Positions 8,810 to 18,963 of a stretch of 64,000 nucleotides of DNA are shown here, piece after piece. Origin of the DNA: Sphingosinicella humi (GTDB taxonomy: Bacteria; Pseudomonadota; Alphaproteobacteria; Sphingomonadales; Sphingomonadaceae); NCBI RefSeq assembly GCF_003129465.1, contig NZ_QFFF01000002.1, positions 248,001-312,000 on the forward strand, given 5' to 3'. The notes beneath the pieces were generated by a model. That model worked only from the letters and a program-made list of their open reading frames with translations. It did no database searches and was not told where the DNA came from. Numbering within the stretch: the stretch's first letter is position 1; the number at the start of each line of letters is the position of its first letter. A program made the translations under genes and the position numbers.

Positions 8810-8883
8810 TTCGTCCCGAGCGAAGCCGAGGGGCGCCGGCACGGACTCTTCCACACACGCCCCTCGGCTTCGCTCGGGACGAA
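8810..8883. repeat. Intergenic inverted repeat, family A (copy 1)
   Basis: Two perfect 26-bp arms, 8810-8835 and 8858-8883, starting TTCGTCCCGAGCGAAGCCGA and its reverse complement, around a 22-bp centre. It sits between two convergent genes and could act as a bidirectional transcription stop. A second copy with nearly the same arms lies at 17068-17139. Confidence 0.9.
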
Positions 8884-8898
8884 CGGACCCTCGCGCGG

Positions 8899-10485
8899 CT
8901 AAGCGGCCGCCAGCTTGTAGTTCCTGTACTGCTCCCGGATCGCCGTCTTCAGCAGCTTGCCCGTGGCCGTGTGCGGCAGGCTCTCCACGAACAGGATCTC
9001 GTCGGGCAGCCACCATTTGGCGACATGGGCCGAAAGATGAGCGAGGATTGCGTCGGGCGTCACATCCGATCCTTCCTTGCGGACCACCAGCAGCAGGGGC
9101 CGTTCGTCCCATTTGGGATGGTGCACGCCCACCGCGGCCGCTTCGGCGACGCCGGGGCAGCCCACGGCCGCATTCTCCAGCTCGATCGAGCTGATCCACT
9201 CGCCCCCGGACTTGATCACGTCCTTCGAGCGATCGGTGATCTGCATCACGCCGTCCGGATGAAGGATCGCGACGTCGCCCGTGTCGAACCAATTGTCGGC
9301 CTCGGTGACCGCTTCCTCGGCCTTGAAGTAGCGCCCGACGATCCAGGGTCCCCGCGCCTGGAGCCGTCCCGGCGTCTGGCCGTCGCGCGGAAGCGCTCGG
9401 TCTTCATCGTCGACGATGCGGAGCTCGACTCCGAACGGTGCCCGGCCCTGCCGGCAGAGAAGGTCGAGCTGCTCGCCTTCGCTCATGTCGTCCCAGCCGG
9501 CAGGGCGGCCGCCGACGGTGCCGATCGGCGACATTTCGGTCATGCCCCAGGCATGGCCGACGTCGATGCCCCGCTTCATGAACCACTGGATCATCGAACG
9601 CGGCGCCGCCGAGCCTCCGATGGTGACGAGCCGAAGGCGGCCGAGATCGGCGCCCGTCGCCTCGACATGGTTGATGAGGGCCAGCCAGACGGTGGGAACG
9701 CCGGCGGTGTGCGTCACGCCTTCCTCGCGCATCAGGTCGCACATGACCTCAGGCGTGTAGTCGGCCGAGAAGACAACCTTTGCCCCGACGATCGGCGCCG
9801 CGAAGGGGAGGCCCCAGGCGGCGGCGTGGAACATCGGCACGATCGGCAGCGCCACGGCGCGGTTGGAGAGATCGAAGACGTCCGGCATCACCTCGACCAG
9901 CGCGTGCAGCACGGTCGAGCGATGCTCGTAGAGGACGCCCTTGGGATGGCCGGTGGTGCCGCTGGTGTAGCAGAGCATCGCCGGCTCGCGCTCATCGCCC
10001 TCGACCCAGGCGTAATCGTCGCTCTCGGCGGCGATCAGTTCCTCGAACTCGCCATTGTCGAAGCAGATGAAGTGCTCGATCGTCGTCCACTGGGGCTTCA
10101 GCCGCTCGACGATCGAAGCGAAGGCGGCGTCGTGGAAGAGGATGCGATCCTCCGCATGGTTGGCGATGTAGACGAGCTGATCGTCGAACAGACGCGGGTT
10201 GATGGTGTGGAGGACGCCCCCCATGCCGATCGCACCGTACCAGGCGACCAGATGTCGGCCATGGTTCATCGCCAGGGTCGCAACACGATCGCCCCGCCTG
10301 ATGCCCAGCCGCTCCAGCGCGTTGGCGAGCTTTCGCGCGTCGCGGGCGATGCCGGCCCAGTCGGTGCGCACCACATCTCCGGCCGCGTAACGGGAAACGA
10401 TCTCGCGCGACCCATGCTCGCGCTCGGCATGATCGAGAAGCCGCATGATCCGGAGCGGCCAGTCCTGCATTGCACCCAGCATCAA
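8899..10485 (-). CDS. Acyl-CoA synthetase (fatty-acid--CoA ligase, AMP-forming)
   Basis: Activates a medium- or long-chain fatty acid to its CoA thioester through an acyl-adenylate. The 528-residue protein has the P-loop-like [18 protein letters not shown] near residue 178, the A5 motif [11 protein letters not shown] near residue 310, the DTGDVAI/HPDGVM hinge region near residue 411, and the C-terminal catalytic lysine in [11 protein letters not shown]. This arrangement matches the FadD/AlkK-type ligases of the ANL superfamily. ATG at 10485 is used; the next in-frame ATG is one codon on. It is transcribed alone, ending towards the family-A repeat. Substrate length is not determined by sequence. 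Confidence 0.93.
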   Translation of the reverse strand: MMLGAMQDWPLRIMRLLDHAEREHGSREIVSRYAAGDVVRTDWAGIARDARKLANALERLGIRRGDRVATLAMNHGRHLVAWYGAIGMGGVLHTINPRLFDDQLVYIANHAEDRILFHDAAFASIVERLKPQWTTIEHFICFDNGEFEELIAAESDDYAWVEGDEREPAMLCYTSGTTGHPKGVLYEHRSTVLHALVEVMPDVFDLSNRAVALPIVPMFHAAAWGLPFAAPIVGAKVVFSADYTPEVMCDLMREEGVTHTAGVPTVWLALINHVEATGADLGRLRLVTIGGSAAPRSMIQWFMKRGIDVGHAWGMTEMSPIGTVGGRPAGWDDMSEGEQLDLLCRQGRAPFGVELRIVDDEDRALPRDGQTPGRLQARGPWIVGRYFKAEEAVTEADNWFDTGDVAILHPDGVMQITDRSKDVIKSGGEWISSIELENAAVGCPGVAEAAAVGVHHPKWDERPLLLVVRKEGSDVTPDAILAHLSAHVAKWWLPDEILFVESLPHTATGKLLKTAIREQYRNYKLAAA

Positions 10486-10573
10486 CCCTCTCCCGTTCTT
10501 TCGACGGAAGCTGGAATTTCTTTTCCTTGCTGTCGAGAGGAAAAGCTGGGCCCCGGATCAACTCGGGTGACGA

Positions 10574-13500
10574 TTATTGATTGGCGACCAGCGCGAGCCG
10601 GGGCGGTTCGGCGGCGGAGAGGCGGACGGCGGTGACGCCGTCGAGGCGTTCGATGCGCGCGGCCGTTTCCGCGTCGAGCTGGAAATCGCGGCCGAGCACG
10701 AGATCGGCCTCGCCCGTCTCGAACATGGCTTTCAGGCGAAGCACGCCATTGCCGCCCCGCTCTCCCGCCAGCGCCTGGGCGAGCCTCGGCAGCGCCCCCG
10801 GTCCTTCGATCTCCACCTCCATCTGGAGCCGGGTACGCTTGGAGAGCGTCTCGAACGACTGAATGCTCCTGATGGTGACGCGCGGCGCTTCCTCGCCCGG
10901 CCGGCGATCGAGCTCCACGCCGAGCAGGACGCAAGTTCCCGCCTTGGCCGCATCCTCCACCTGTGTCGCGACCATGTCGTCGAAGACGGTGGCGACGAAC
11001 TGGCCGGATGCGTCGGATAGCGTCGCCATCAAATAGCGGCGGCCCCGCGCCGACGTGCGCCAGCGCGCCTCCTCGACGAGGCCTGCCATGACCGCGCTGG
11101 ATCGGCCGCCGTCGGCAGGCGCCGGCATCGCCCCCAGATCGGCGAAGCTTTTGGCGCCGTTCGCGACAGCGAGATGCCGATAACGGTCGACCGGATGGGC
11201 GGAGAAATAGAAGCCGAAGCTTTCCTTCTCCTGCGCCATGCGCTCGGCCAGCGACCAGGCGGCGACGGTCGGCATCCGGATGGGAACGACGTTCGACTCG
11301 CCCCCGAAAAGACCGCCCTGCCCGCTCGTCCGAGCGTCGGCGGCGCTGGCGGCATGGGCGAGGATGGTTTCCGCGGCGGCGTGGACGCTGGCGCGATTGG
11401 GCGCGATCACGTCGAATGCGCCGCCGCCGGCCAGGCTCTCGATCTGGCGGCGGTTGAGGAGGCGCGGGTCGACTCGATTGGCGAAATCATCGAGCGACTT
11501 GAACGGCCCCTTGATCCGGCGTTCGTCGACCAGCTGCTCCATCGCCTTTTCACCGACGCCTTTGAGCGCGCCAAGGGCGTAGCGCACCGCATGCCTGTCC
11601 TGAGCATCGTCGAAGGGGGCCTCCCCACTGGGCTCTACCGTGTATTCGGCCTCGCTGGCATTGATGCAAGGCGGGCGGCATTCGATTTCCAGCCGCCGCA
11701 TGTCGTCGACGAAGATGGCGAGCTTGTCCGTCTGATGCATGTCGAAGCACATCGACGCCGCATAGAATTCGACCGGATAATGCGCCTTCACCCAGGCGGT
11801 CTGATAGGCGACCAGTGCATAGGCGGCGGCGTGGCTCTTGTTGAAGCCGTAGCCGGCGAACTTGTCGATCAAGTCGAACAGCTCGTTGGCCTTGGCGGGG
11901 GCGATGTCGTTGGCGGCGCAGCCGGTGACGAAGCGCTCGCGCTGGGCGTCCATCTCGGCCTGGATCTTCTTGCCCATCGCGCGGCGCAGCAGGTCAGCCT
12001 CGCCGAGGCTGTAGCCGGCGAGTACCTGCGCCGCCTGCATCACCTGCTCCTGATAGACGAAGATGCCGTAGGTCTCCTTCAGCACCTCCTCCAGCATCGG
12101 GTGCGGATATTCGATCGGCTCGCGGCCGTTCTTGCGCGCGCCGAACATCGGGATGTTGTCCATCGGGCCCGGCCGGTAGAGTGAGACGAGCGCGATGATG
12201 TCCTCGAAGCTGGTCGGCTTCACCGCCGCCAGCGTCCGCCGCATCCCCTCCGATTCCAGCTGGAACACGCCGACCGTGTCGCCGCGCTGGAGGAGCTTGT
12301 AGACTTGCGCGTCGTCCCAGGAGAGGCTGTCCAGATCGACCTCGATGCGGCGCTTAGCCAGCATCTGCACGGCCTTTTGCAGTACCGACAGCGTCTTGAG
12401 GCCCAGGAAGTCGAACTTCACCAGCCCCGCGCCTTCGACATATTTCATGTCGAACTGGGTGACCGGCATGTCGGAGCGCGGATCGCGGTAGAGCGGCACC
12501 AGCTTGTCGAGCCGCCGGTCGCCGATCACCACGCCCGCCGCATGGGTGGAGCTGTGGCGCGGAAGGCCTTCGAGCTTCATCGCGAGGTCGAACAGACGCC
12601 GCACCTGCGCATCGTTCTTATACTCGGCGGCCAGCTCGGAAACGCCGTTCAGCGCCCGCTCCAGGGTCCAGGGGTCGGTCGGATGGTTCGGCACCAGCTT
12701 GGCCAGCCGGTCCACCTGCCCATAGGGCATCTGGAGCACGCGGCCGGTGTCCTTGAGGACGGCGCGGGCCTTCAGCTTTCCGAAGGTGATGATCTGGGCG
12801 ACCTGGTCGCGGCCATATTTCTGCTGGACGTAGCGGATGACCTCGCCGCGCCGCGTTTCGCAGAAGTCGATGTCGAAGTCCGGCATCGACACGCGTTCCG
12901 GATTGAGGAAGCGCTCGAACAGCAGATTGAGCTTGATGGGATCGAGATCGGTAATGGTGAGCGCCCAGGCGACCACCGATCCCGCGCCCGAACCACGCCC
13001 CGGCCCGACGGGGATGTCGTTTTCCTTCGCCCATTTGATGAAATCGGCGACGATCAGGAAATAGCCCGGGAAGCCCATGCGGACGATCACGTCCACCTCG
13101 AAGTCGAGACGGTCGAAATAGACCTCCCGCGCTTCGTCACCGAGACCGCTATAGCCCGCGAGCCGCTTCTCCAGGCCGGCCCGCGCATCGCGGCGAAGCT
13201 GCTCGGCTTCGGCATCGATGTCGCCGGCAAGGCTGGGCAGGATCGGCTTGCGCTTGGGCGCGCCAAAGGCGCAGCGGCGGGCGACGACGGAGGTGTTGTC
13301 GATCGCCTCCGGAAGGTCCTCGAACAGCTTGCGCATATCCGTCGCCGGTTTCATCCAGGCCTCGGGCGAGGATTTGACCCGGTCGTCGCGGTCGATCTGG
13401 CTCGATTGCGCTATGCACAGCATCGCGTCATGCGCCCGATGGAAAGCGGCATCGGCGAAGCAGGCGGGATTGGTCGCGACCAGCGGCAGGTGACGCTCAT

Positions 13501-14098
13501 AGGCAAGGTCGATGAGCGCCGGCTCCGCCCGCTGCTCGATGTCGAGGCCGCGCCGGCAGAGCTCGACATAAAGGCGGCCGGGGAACAGCCGCTCCAAGCT
13601 ATCGAGATACGCTGCCGCCGCGTCCTTCTGCTCTTCGGCCAGAAGCCGCGCGAGGCCGCCCTCGCCCCCCGCCGTCAGCGCGATCAGCCCGTCGGTTCGC
13701 CCTTCAAGCGCGGCCATGGCGACATGCGCTTCGTCCTCCACCGGCCGATCGAGATGCGCCGCCGAGACGAGGGCGCAGAGATTCTCGTAACCCGCCTCGT
13801 CCTGCGCATAGAGCGCGAGCCAGTCGATGATGGGCGGCTTGCCTTCCGGCGTTCCGGGCCGGGCCAGGCCCAGCATGGTGCCCACGATCGGCTGCACACC
13901 CTCGCCCTTGCAGGCATCGGTGAACGCCATGGCGGCATAGAGGCCGTTGCGGTCGGTGAGCGCCGCGGCGGGAAAATCCAGCTTCTTCGCCTGCTTGGCG
14001 ATCGCCTTGGGCTCGATCGCGCCGTCCAGCATCGTGTAGCAGGAGAAGATACGAAGCGGGACGTAAGGCGCTGCCATCGGTCCACTATGGGCGGTCAC
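10574..14098 (-). CDS. dnaE: DNA polymerase III alpha subunit (replicative)
   Basis: Catalytic subunit of the chromosomal replicase. The 1174-residue protein has an N-terminal PHP domain (PLRIFSCYTMLDGA, ALTDRNGLYAA), the C-family polymerase catalytic motif PDFDIDFCE near residue 406, GRGSGAGSVVAWAL, the tandem helix-hairpin-helix region (ALGALKGVGEKAMEQLV) near residue 842, and a C-terminal OB-fold. Residues about 823-836 (PSGEAPFDDAQDR) are extra relative to the usual family spacing and are encoded by a repeat-like DNA segment (11593-11617). The start could also be the ATG seven codons downstream (MAAPYVPLR). This is the essential DnaE1 type, not DnaE2. Confidence 0.96.
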   Translation of the reverse strand: MTAHSGPMAAPYVPLRIFSCYTMLDGAIEPKAIAKQAKKLDFPAAALTDRNGLYAAMAFTDACKGEGVQPIVGTMLGLARPGTPEGKPPIIDWLALYAQDEAGYENLCALVSAAHLDRPVEDEAHVAMAALEGRTDGLIALTAGGEGGLARLLAEEQKDAAAAYLDSLERLFPGRLYVELCRRGLDIEQRAEPALIDLAYERHLPLVATNPACFADAAFHRAHDAMLCIAQSSQIDRDDRVKSSPEAWMKPATDMRKLFEDLPEAIDNTSVVARRCAFGAPKRKPILPSLAGDIDAEAEQLRRDARAGLEKRLAGYSGLGDEAREVYFDRLDFEVDVIVRMGFPGYFLIVADFIKWAKENDIPVGPGRGSGAGSVVAWALTITDLDPIKLNLLFERFLNPERVSMPDFDIDFCETRRGEVIRYVQQKYGRDQVAQIITFGKLKARAVLKDTGRVLQMPYGQVDRLAKLVPNHPTDPWTLERALNGVSELAAEYKNDAQVRRLFDLAMKLEGLPRHSSTHAAGVVIGDRRLDKLVPLYRDPRSDMPVTQFDMKYVEGAGLVKFDFLGLKTLSVLQKAVQMLAKRRIEVDLDSLSWDDAQVYKLLQRGDTVGVFQLESEGMRRTLAAVKPTSFEDIIALVSLYRPGPMDNIPMFGARKNGREPIEYPHPMLEEVLKETYGIFVYQEQVMQAAQVLAGYSLGEADLLRRAMGKKIQAEMDAQRERFVTGCAANDIAPAKANELFDLIDKFAGYGFNKSHAAAYALVAYQTAWVKAHYPVEFYAASMCFDMHQTDKLAIFVDDMRRLEIECRPPCINASEAEYTVEPSGEAPFDDAQDRHAVRYALGALKGVGEKAMEQLVDERRIKGPFKSLDDFANRVDPRLLNRRQIESLAGGGAFDVIAPNRASVHAAAETILAHAASAADARTSGQGGLFGGESNVVPIRMPTVAAWSLAERMAQEKESFGFYFSAHPVDRYRHLAVANGAKSFADLGAMPAPADGGRSSAVMAGLVEEARWRTSARGRRYLMATLSDASGQFVATVFDDMVATQVEDAAKAGTCVLLGVELDRRPGEEAPRVTIRSIQSFETLSKRTRLQMEVEIEGPGALPRLAQALAGERGGNGVLRLKAMFETGEADLVLGRDFQLDAETAARIERLDGVTAVRLSAAEPPRLALVANQ
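11593..11617. repeat. Repeat-element fragment inside dnaE
   Basis: On the minus strand the segment reads CCCTTCGACGATGCTCAGGA followed by CAGGC, close to the common sphingomonad intergenic repeat core CCTTCGACAAGCTCAGGACA. It encodes part of an extra 13-residue stretch of DnaE and keeps the frame. Similarity to the repeat core is from general knowledge of such elements, since no intergenic copy of this type is in the window. Confidence 0.45.
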
Positions 14099-14160
14099 AG
14101 CGGCTTATGGAACAGCAAGCGGCCAGTTTTCCACAGGAATTCGGTAACGTTGGCGGATAG

Positions 14161-14188
14161 TCATTACGAGCGCAGCGTAGCAATCCAG
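14161..14188. repeat. Half-copy of an intergenic repeat, family C
   Basis: TCATTACGAGCGCAGCGTAG followed by CAATCCAG matches one arm of the inverted repeat at 61609-61684. No second arm is present, so it is a single-arm remnant in the gap between dnaE and the LprI-like gene. Confidence 0.6.
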
Positions 14189-14198
14189 GCGTGGGGAG

Positions 14199-15122
14199 TT
14201 AATTCGCGTCCCGCATGATGTCGCGGATCTCGTCCATGCGGTCCTCATAGCCTTCCTCGATGCAGTCGTTGCTGCGGCAGCGATCGCGATAAGCGACAAA
14301 TCTGTCCCGCGACCGCAGCAATATCTGCCGCGTGCGCGGATCGGCATTCGCCATGGCCTCGTCGAACAGCTCGTTCATGCGGCGATCCCGGCGAGCGAGC
14401 CGATCGCTGCCGCAGACCATGATCTCGCTGCGCGTCCTCGCCTGACGACAGTCGAAGCTGGGATTCGACCATCCGCCCTGGGGCGCGGCCGGCGGAACAA
14501 CCGGCGGCGGGTATGCAGGATATTCGTCTCCCTCGATGGGGGCGCCCACCGTCTCGTTCTCGGCCGCCTCGATCACATCCTCGGGAAGCGCCAGCGGCTC
14601 GCCCTCCAGCTCGAACGCCGCCAGCCGGGAGACGATCGCGTCCGCGCCGCTGATCCGGTAGACCGGGCCGCTCCCGTCCGCGGCGGGCTGCACCTCATAG
14701 TGCACGTCCGCGACCAAGCGCCGTTCGCCGTTGAACGCGCGCTCTGCGCCTGGCGGTAGCTCCAGGATGAAACGGCCGGCACAACGCGTCACACCCAGCG
14801 CCTCGTCGCGCCCGGCCACCACCGGATTTTCCATGCGCGGGAAGGCCGTAGCGGCGAGAACGTCGAAGTTCACCCGCTCGCCGGTGCGGATCCGCGCCGC
14901 GGCGTCGAACACCAGCTTCTTCAGGCCCTGCAAAGTGTCCCGCGACCCACATAGGTCCTGGGTCGTCTCGCGCTTCTCCTCGACCGCCTTCTCCTCGGAG
15001 GGCGTCGCCGGCCGCTCCCGATCGGCGACGATCAGGCCGAAGGCCGCGGCGACGACCAGCAGCAGCGCGATCAGCGCCATCACCAGCTTGCGTTTATCGA
15101 TCGGGGGTCGGCGCTCGGCCAA
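14199..15122 (-). CDS. Membrane-anchored protein with LprI-like (DUF1311-type) C-terminal domain
   Basis: A 307-residue protein with one N-terminal membrane anchor (residues about 14-32, VMALIALLLVVAAAFGLIVA) and a periplasmic remainder. The last 85 residues have the cysteine pattern of the lysozyme-inhibitor LprI-like domain: SFDCRQARTRSEIMVCGSD, an arginine-rich helical region, then a CRSNDCIEEGY cysteine pair. The middle part (residues 55-190) is unassigned, and a Pro-rich linker (YPPPVVPPAAP) joins the two. Such domains sometimes inhibit host lysozyme, but most are uncharacterised. It lies 9 bp beyond the end of lolD and may share its transcript. Confidence 0.75.
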   Translation of the reverse strand: MAERRPPIDKRKLVMALIALLLVVAAAFGLIVADRERPATPSEEKAVEEKRETTQDLCGSRDTLQGLKKLVFDAAARIRTGERVNFDVLAATAFPRMENPVVAGRDEALGVTRCAGRFILELPPGAERAFNGERRLVADVHYEVQPAADGSGPVYRISGADAIVSRLAAFELEGEPLALPEDVIEAAENETVGAPIEGDEYPAYPPPVVPPAAPQGGWSNPSFDCRQARTRSEIMVCGSDRLARRDRRMNELFDEAMANADPRTRQILLRSRDRFVAYRDRCRSNDCIEEGYEDRMDEIRDIMRDAN

Positions 15123-15131
15123 GACGCGCTC

Positions 15132-15803
15132 CTACTCCAGCACTCCGTCGTGCAAACGCACGACGCGGTCCATCTTGGCCGCGATGCGCTCATTATGGGT
15201 GGCGACGAGCGCGGCCGATCCTTCGTGGCGGACCAGCTTCAAGAACTCCTGGAACACGACATCGGCCGTGGCTTCGTCGAGATTGCCGGTCGGCTCGTCG
15301 GCGAGCACGAGCGACGGCCGATTGGCGAGCGCCCGCGCGACGGCGACGCGCTGCTGCTCGCCGCCCGAAAGCTTGCTCGGCCGATGGGTGAGGCGCGCGC
15401 CGAGGCCCAGTGCGGTGAGGAGCGATTCGGCCCGGTCGCGGGCGGCGCTCGTCTCCGAGCCGTGGATCAGCTGCGGCAGGATGACATTCTCGACCGCGTT
15501 GAAGTCCGGCAGCAGGTGATGGAACTGGTAGACGAAGCCGAGCGCGTCGCGGCGAAGCCGGGTGCGGCCGTCATTGTCGAGATGGGCCGCTTCCTCGCCC
15601 TTGATGCGGATCGATCCCTCGAAACCGCCCTCGAGCAGGCCGACCGCCTGGAGCAGGGTGGACTTGCCCGATCCGGAGGGCCCGAGCAGCGCCACGATCT
15701 CGCCATTGCCGACCGTGAGATCGACGCCGCGCAGGACGTGGATGGTAACTCCGCCCTGCTCGAAATTGCGCTTGAGACCGCGCGTCTGGAGGACGTCACT
15801 CAT
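15132..15803 (-). CDS. lolD: LolCDE lipoprotein release ABC transporter, ATP-binding subunit
   Basis: ATPase that drives extraction of outer-membrane lipoproteins from the inner membrane. The 223-residue protein has Walker [14 protein letters not shown] near residue 38, the Q-loop, the signature [15 protein letters not shown] near residue 144, and Walker [14 protein letters not shown]. Length is typical of the LolD/MacB-type family. Its first codons overlap the end of the permease gene by 8 bp, so the two form one operon. Confidence 0.93.
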   Translation of the reverse strand: MSDVLQTRGLKRNFEQGGVTIHVLRGVDLTVGNGEIVALLGPSGSGKSTLLQAVGLLEGGFEGSIRIKGEEAAHLDNDGRTRLRRDALGFVYQFHHLLPDFNAVENVILPQLIHGSETSAARDRAESLLTALGLGARLTHRPSKLSGGEQQRVAVARALANRPSLVLADEPTGNLDEATADVVFQEFLKLVRHEGSAALVATHNERIAAKMDRVVRLHDGVLE

Positions 15804-17046
15804 AGCGCAGCACCTGCACGGGATCGGTGCTCGCCGCCTTGTAGGCCGGGTAGAGCGTGGCGAGGAAGCTGAAGGCGAGCGCCATGATGGTGACCGCCAC
15901 GACCTCGAACGGATCGGTCTTGGAGGGCAATTCCGTCAGGAACCGGATCGATGGGTCCCAAAGCTCCTGCCCCGTCACGATCTGCACGAAATTCACCACC
16001 GGCTGGCGGAAATAGAGCGCGATCGCGCCGAGGATCAGCCCGGCGATGATGCCCAGCGCGCCGATCGTCGTGCCGACCGTGACGAAAATCTTGACGAGGC
16101 TGGCGCGCGAGGCGCCCATCGTCCTCAGGATCGCGATGTCGCGCGTCTTGGCGCGGACCAGCATGATCAGCGACGAGAGGATGTTGAACACGGCGACGAG
16201 GATGATGAGCGACAGGATGACGAACATCGCCACCCGCTCGACCGACAGCGCTTCGAAGAGGGCCGAGTTCATCGATTTCCAGTCGGCCACCACCGCCTGC
16301 CCGGCCACCGCGGCGGCCAGCGGCGCGAGGATTTCGCCGACCCGATCGGGATCGACCGTCTCCACTTCCACCATGCCGACGTCGTCGCCGAGCATCAGCA
16401 GGGTCTGCGCATCCTCGATCGGCATGACGACGAACGCCTTGTCGTAATCATAGACGCCGACCTCGAAGACGGCGGCGACATTATAGGCGACGATGCGCGG
16501 CACCGTGCCGAACGGCGTGGTGCGCCCCTGCGGACTGATGAGGCTGATCTGACTGCCGACCGTGGCGCCGAGCGATTCGGCGAGGCGTACGCCGATGGCG
16601 ACGTTCTGGGCGCCGGGGCGGAGCGCTTCCAGCGAGCCCGCAATCTCGTTGCCGCGCAGGACAGCGTTTTCGAGGATGTCCTGCCGCCGCATGCCGCGGA
16701 CCAATATGCCCTCGACCCGGCCGTTATGGCTCACCATCAGCGGCTGCTCGATCAGCGGCACCGCGGCGGTGACGCCGGGCGTCTCCTTCGCCGCCGCGAC
16801 GATCTCCTGCCAGTTCGGCAGGCGACCGCCATAGCCCTGCACCACCGCATGGCCGTTGAGGCCGACGACCTTGCTGAACAGCTCGGCCCGGAAACCGTTC
16901 ATGACGCTCATCACGATGATGAGCGCGGCGACGCCCAGCATCACCGCGAACAGGCTGATCCCGGCAACGAGGAAGATGAACCCCTCGCCCTTGCCGGGTA
17001 GGAGGTAGCGCTTGGCGATCATGCGCTCGTAGCCGGAGAGGATCAC
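15796..17046 (-). CDS. lolC: LolC/LolE-type lipoprotein-releasing permease
   Basis: Membrane subunit of the lipoprotein release complex, partner of LolD. The 416-residue protein has one N-terminal transmembrane helix ([20 protein letters not shown]), a periplasmic domain of about 220 residues, and three C-terminal helices in the FtsX-like permease domain; [20 protein letters not shown] is typical. A GTG at 17046 is chosen because it gives the family-typical start [18 protein letters not shown]. The frame stays open upstream to 17172, but that DNA is the family-A repeat, not protein. Alphaproteobacteria often have one LolC/E hybrid (LolF). Confidence 0.9.
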   Translation of the reverse strand: MILSGYERMIAKRYLLPGKGEGFIFLVAGISLFAVMLGVAALIIVMSVMNGFRAELFSKVVGLNGHAVVQGYGGRLPNWQEIVAAAKETPGVTAAVPLIEQPLMVSHNGRVEGILVRGMRRQDILENAVLRGNEIAGSLEALRPGAQNVAIGVRLAESLGATVGSQISLISPQGRTTPFGTVPRIVAYNVAAVFEVGVYDYDKAFVVMPIEDAQTLLMLGDDVGMVEVETVDPDRVGEILAPLAAAVAGQAVVADWKSMNSALFEALSVERVAMFVILSLIILVAVFNILSSLIMLVRAKTRDIAILRTMGASRASLVKIFVTVGTTIGALGIIAGLILGAIALYFRQPVVNFVQIVTGQELWDPSIRFLTELPSKTDPFEVVAVTIMALAFSFLATLYPAYKAASTDPVQVLRYE

Positions 17047-17067
17047 CGTGTGGTCGCCCCAGACCCG

Positions 17068-17139
17068 TTCGTCCCGAGCGCAGTCGAGGGGCGCCGGCAC
17101 GGATTCAGAGAAACGCCCCTCGACTTCGCTCGGGACGAA
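17068..17139. repeat. Intergenic inverted repeat, family A (copy 2)
   Basis: Arms 17068-17093 and 17114-17139 match with one mismatch and are nearly identical to copy 1 at 8810-8883. It lies between proS and lolC, both on the minus strand. It could fold in the transcript leader of lolC. Because it keeps an open frame it can be mistaken for an N-terminal extension of LolC. Confidence 0.9.
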
Positions 17140-17161
17140 CGGTTTTCGGCGTATTGCTCCC

Positions 17162-18466
17162 TCATCCCACAAGCCTCGCCAGCGCGCTTTCCACCGACAG
17201 TTCCTCGCGCTCGCCCGTGGCGCGGTTCTTGAGCTCGACGACGCCCTTCTCCAGCCCCTTGGGACCGACGATCAGCTGCCAGGGCAAGCCGATCACGTCC
17301 ATGGTCGCGAACTTGGCGCCGCCGCGCTCGTCGCGGTCGTCATAGAGAGTCTCGATACCGGCTTCGCGAAGCCGTTCGTAGAGCCGGTCGGCCGCCTCGG
17401 CGCACCCCGCATCGTCGGCGCGCATGTTGATGAGGCCCACTTGGAACGGCGCCACGCTCTCCGGCCAGATGATGCCATTCTCGTCGTGGCTTGCCTCGAT
17501 GATCGCGCCCATCAGGCGAGAGACGCCGATACCGTAGCTGCCCATATGCGGGTGGACCTGGCCGCCCTCCTTCGTCTGCACAGAGAGGCCCATCGAGGCG
17601 CTGTATTTGGTGCCGAAGGCGAAGATGTGGCCGACTTCGATGCCGCGCCGGGTGCGGAGGCGCTCGGCCGGAACCGGGCAAGTCTCGACCTTGGCATGCT
17701 CCTCCTCCTCCATCGCATAGAGGTCGGTGAGCCGCGTGATGGTCGAGGCATCGGCGGAAAGCAGCTCCTCGCGGGTCACCTCGTCGATGGCGGCGTCGTA
17801 GAAGAGCGCGCTCTCCCCCGTATCGGCGAGAATGTGGAATTCGTGGCTGAGATTGCCGCCGATCGGCCCGGTGGGCGCCCGGACCGGAACCGCCTGCAGG
17901 CCCATCCGCGCGAAGGTGCGCAGATAGGCGACGAACATCGCCTCATAACTCTGCTTCAGCCCCTCCTCGTCGAGGTCGAAGCTGTAGGCGTCCTTCATCA
18001 GGAACTCGCGGCCGCGCATCACGCCGAAGCGGGGGCGCACCTCGTCGCGGAACTTCCACTGGATGTGGTAGAGCGTGCGCGGCAGGTCCCGATAGCTCCT
18101 GGCGCCGTCCTTGAAGAGGAGCGTGATCATCTCCTCGTTGGTCGGGCCGTACAGCATCTCGCGCTGGTGCCGGTCGAGGATGCGCAGCATCTCCGGGCCA
18201 TAGGCATCGTAGCGGCCTGACTGGCGCCACAGGTCGGCCGACTGGATGGTCGGCATCAAAAGCTCGATCGCGCCGGCGCGATCCTGCTCCTCGCGGACGA
18301 TCTGCTCGATTCGCGTCAGCACCTTGAGGCCGAGCGGGAGCCAAGCGTAGATGCCGGCGGCGGTCTGGCGGACGAGGCCGGCGCGGAGCATCAGCTTGTG
18401 GCTGACGATCTGGGCGTCGGCGGGCGTTTCCTTGGTGACGGGAAGGAAATAGCGGGAAAGGCGCAT
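17162..18466 (-). CDS. proS: Prolyl-tRNA synthetase (short alphaproteobacterial type)
   Basis: Class II synthetase that charges tRNA-Pro. The 434-residue protein contains motif 1 around [15 protein letters not shown], motif 2 [20 protein letters not shown] near residue 139, and motif 3 [14 protein letters not shown] near residue 314, then a short anticodon-binding domain. The editing (INS) domain found in the about 570-residue bacterial form is absent, as is usual for alphaproteobacteria. ATG at 18466 gives the family start [13 protein letters not shown]. Confidence 0.95.
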   Translation of the reverse strand: MRLSRYFLPVTKETPADAQIVSHKLMLRAGLVRQTAAGIYAWLPLGLKVLTRIEQIVREEQDRAGAIELLMPTIQSADLWRQSGRYDAYGPEMLRILDRHQREMLYGPTNEEMITLLFKDGARSYRDLPRTLYHIQWKFRDEVRPRFGVMRGREFLMKDAYSFDLDEEGLKQSYEAMFVAYLRTFARMGLQAVPVRAPTGPIGGNLSHEFHILADTGESALFYDAAIDEVTREELLSADASTITRLTDLYAMEEEEHAKVETCPVPAERLRTRRGIEVGHIFAFGTKYSASMGLSVQTKEGGQVHPHMGSYGIGVSRLMGAIIEASHDENGIIWPESVAPFQVGLINMRADDAGCAEAADRLYERLREAGIETLYDDRDERGGAKFATMDVIGLPWQLIVGPKGLEKGVVELKNRATGEREELSVESALARLVG

Positions 18467-18894
18467 GGGGCTCCAGGCTGGTCCGGATGGGAAACGAACT
18501 CAAGTCCGCCAGCCTCTAGGGGGGCCTCGCGCTCGAAGCAACTGCCGGCACCGTCCCGCGCCTGTGACCTTCACGACACAGGCCCGGAGCAAAACCGCCG
18601 CCTTACCGTATTTACCGATGACAAGCGCGCCGCCCTTCCCTTAGCGTCCGGATACGGACTGCGGCTCCAGGCCATGGTTCGGGGAGGCTTCGGCCCCGCA
18701 TTCCCAGGCGAGGTGGGGATCGCGTGCGGGCTGAGGCACCTTTAAAAGGGGGTTGGCGGGAGACCGTCACGCGGGTGCCCGGATCGTTACGGTCCGGGCA
18801 CTTGCCATTTAGGGCATTGGCCGCGGACCCGCGCGGAACTCGGCACAACTGATCAACATGCGCCCCGCAGCCTAATCGACTTGCCGCGCGCGAC
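18467..18894. other. Non-coding stretch between proS and the Gln/Gly-rich gene
   Basis: No convincing gene was found in these 428 bp. One strong hairpin stands out: GTGCCCGGA at 18775-18783 pairs perfectly with TCCGGGCAC at 18793-18801 around a 9-nt loop. No T-run follows, so it is not a classic terminator. The left part should hold the proS promoter on the minus strand, though no clear boxes were seen. A small RNA is possible but unsupported by any recognised family. Confidence 0.5.
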
Positions 18895-18920
18895 GGAACG
18901 CGCTCCTGCGGCGGGGCGTT
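18895..18920 (+). promoter_or_regulatory. EcfG-type general stress promoter
   Basis: GGAAC at 18895-18899 and CGTT at 18917-18920 are separated by 17 nt. This is the published consensus for the alphaproteobacterial general-stress sigma factor EcfG (GGAAC-N16/17-CGTT). Transcription would start near 18927, 37 nt before the ATG of the Gln/Gly-rich gene. Confidence 0.75.
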
Positions 18921-18963
18921 TTACGGGTGCCCATCTTCGGGCGATCGGATGAGGATGTTCCCC

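Noticed and set aside
12305-14218. 637-codon plus-strand frame opposite dnaE
   Set aside because: Shadow of dnaE; no recognisable domain.
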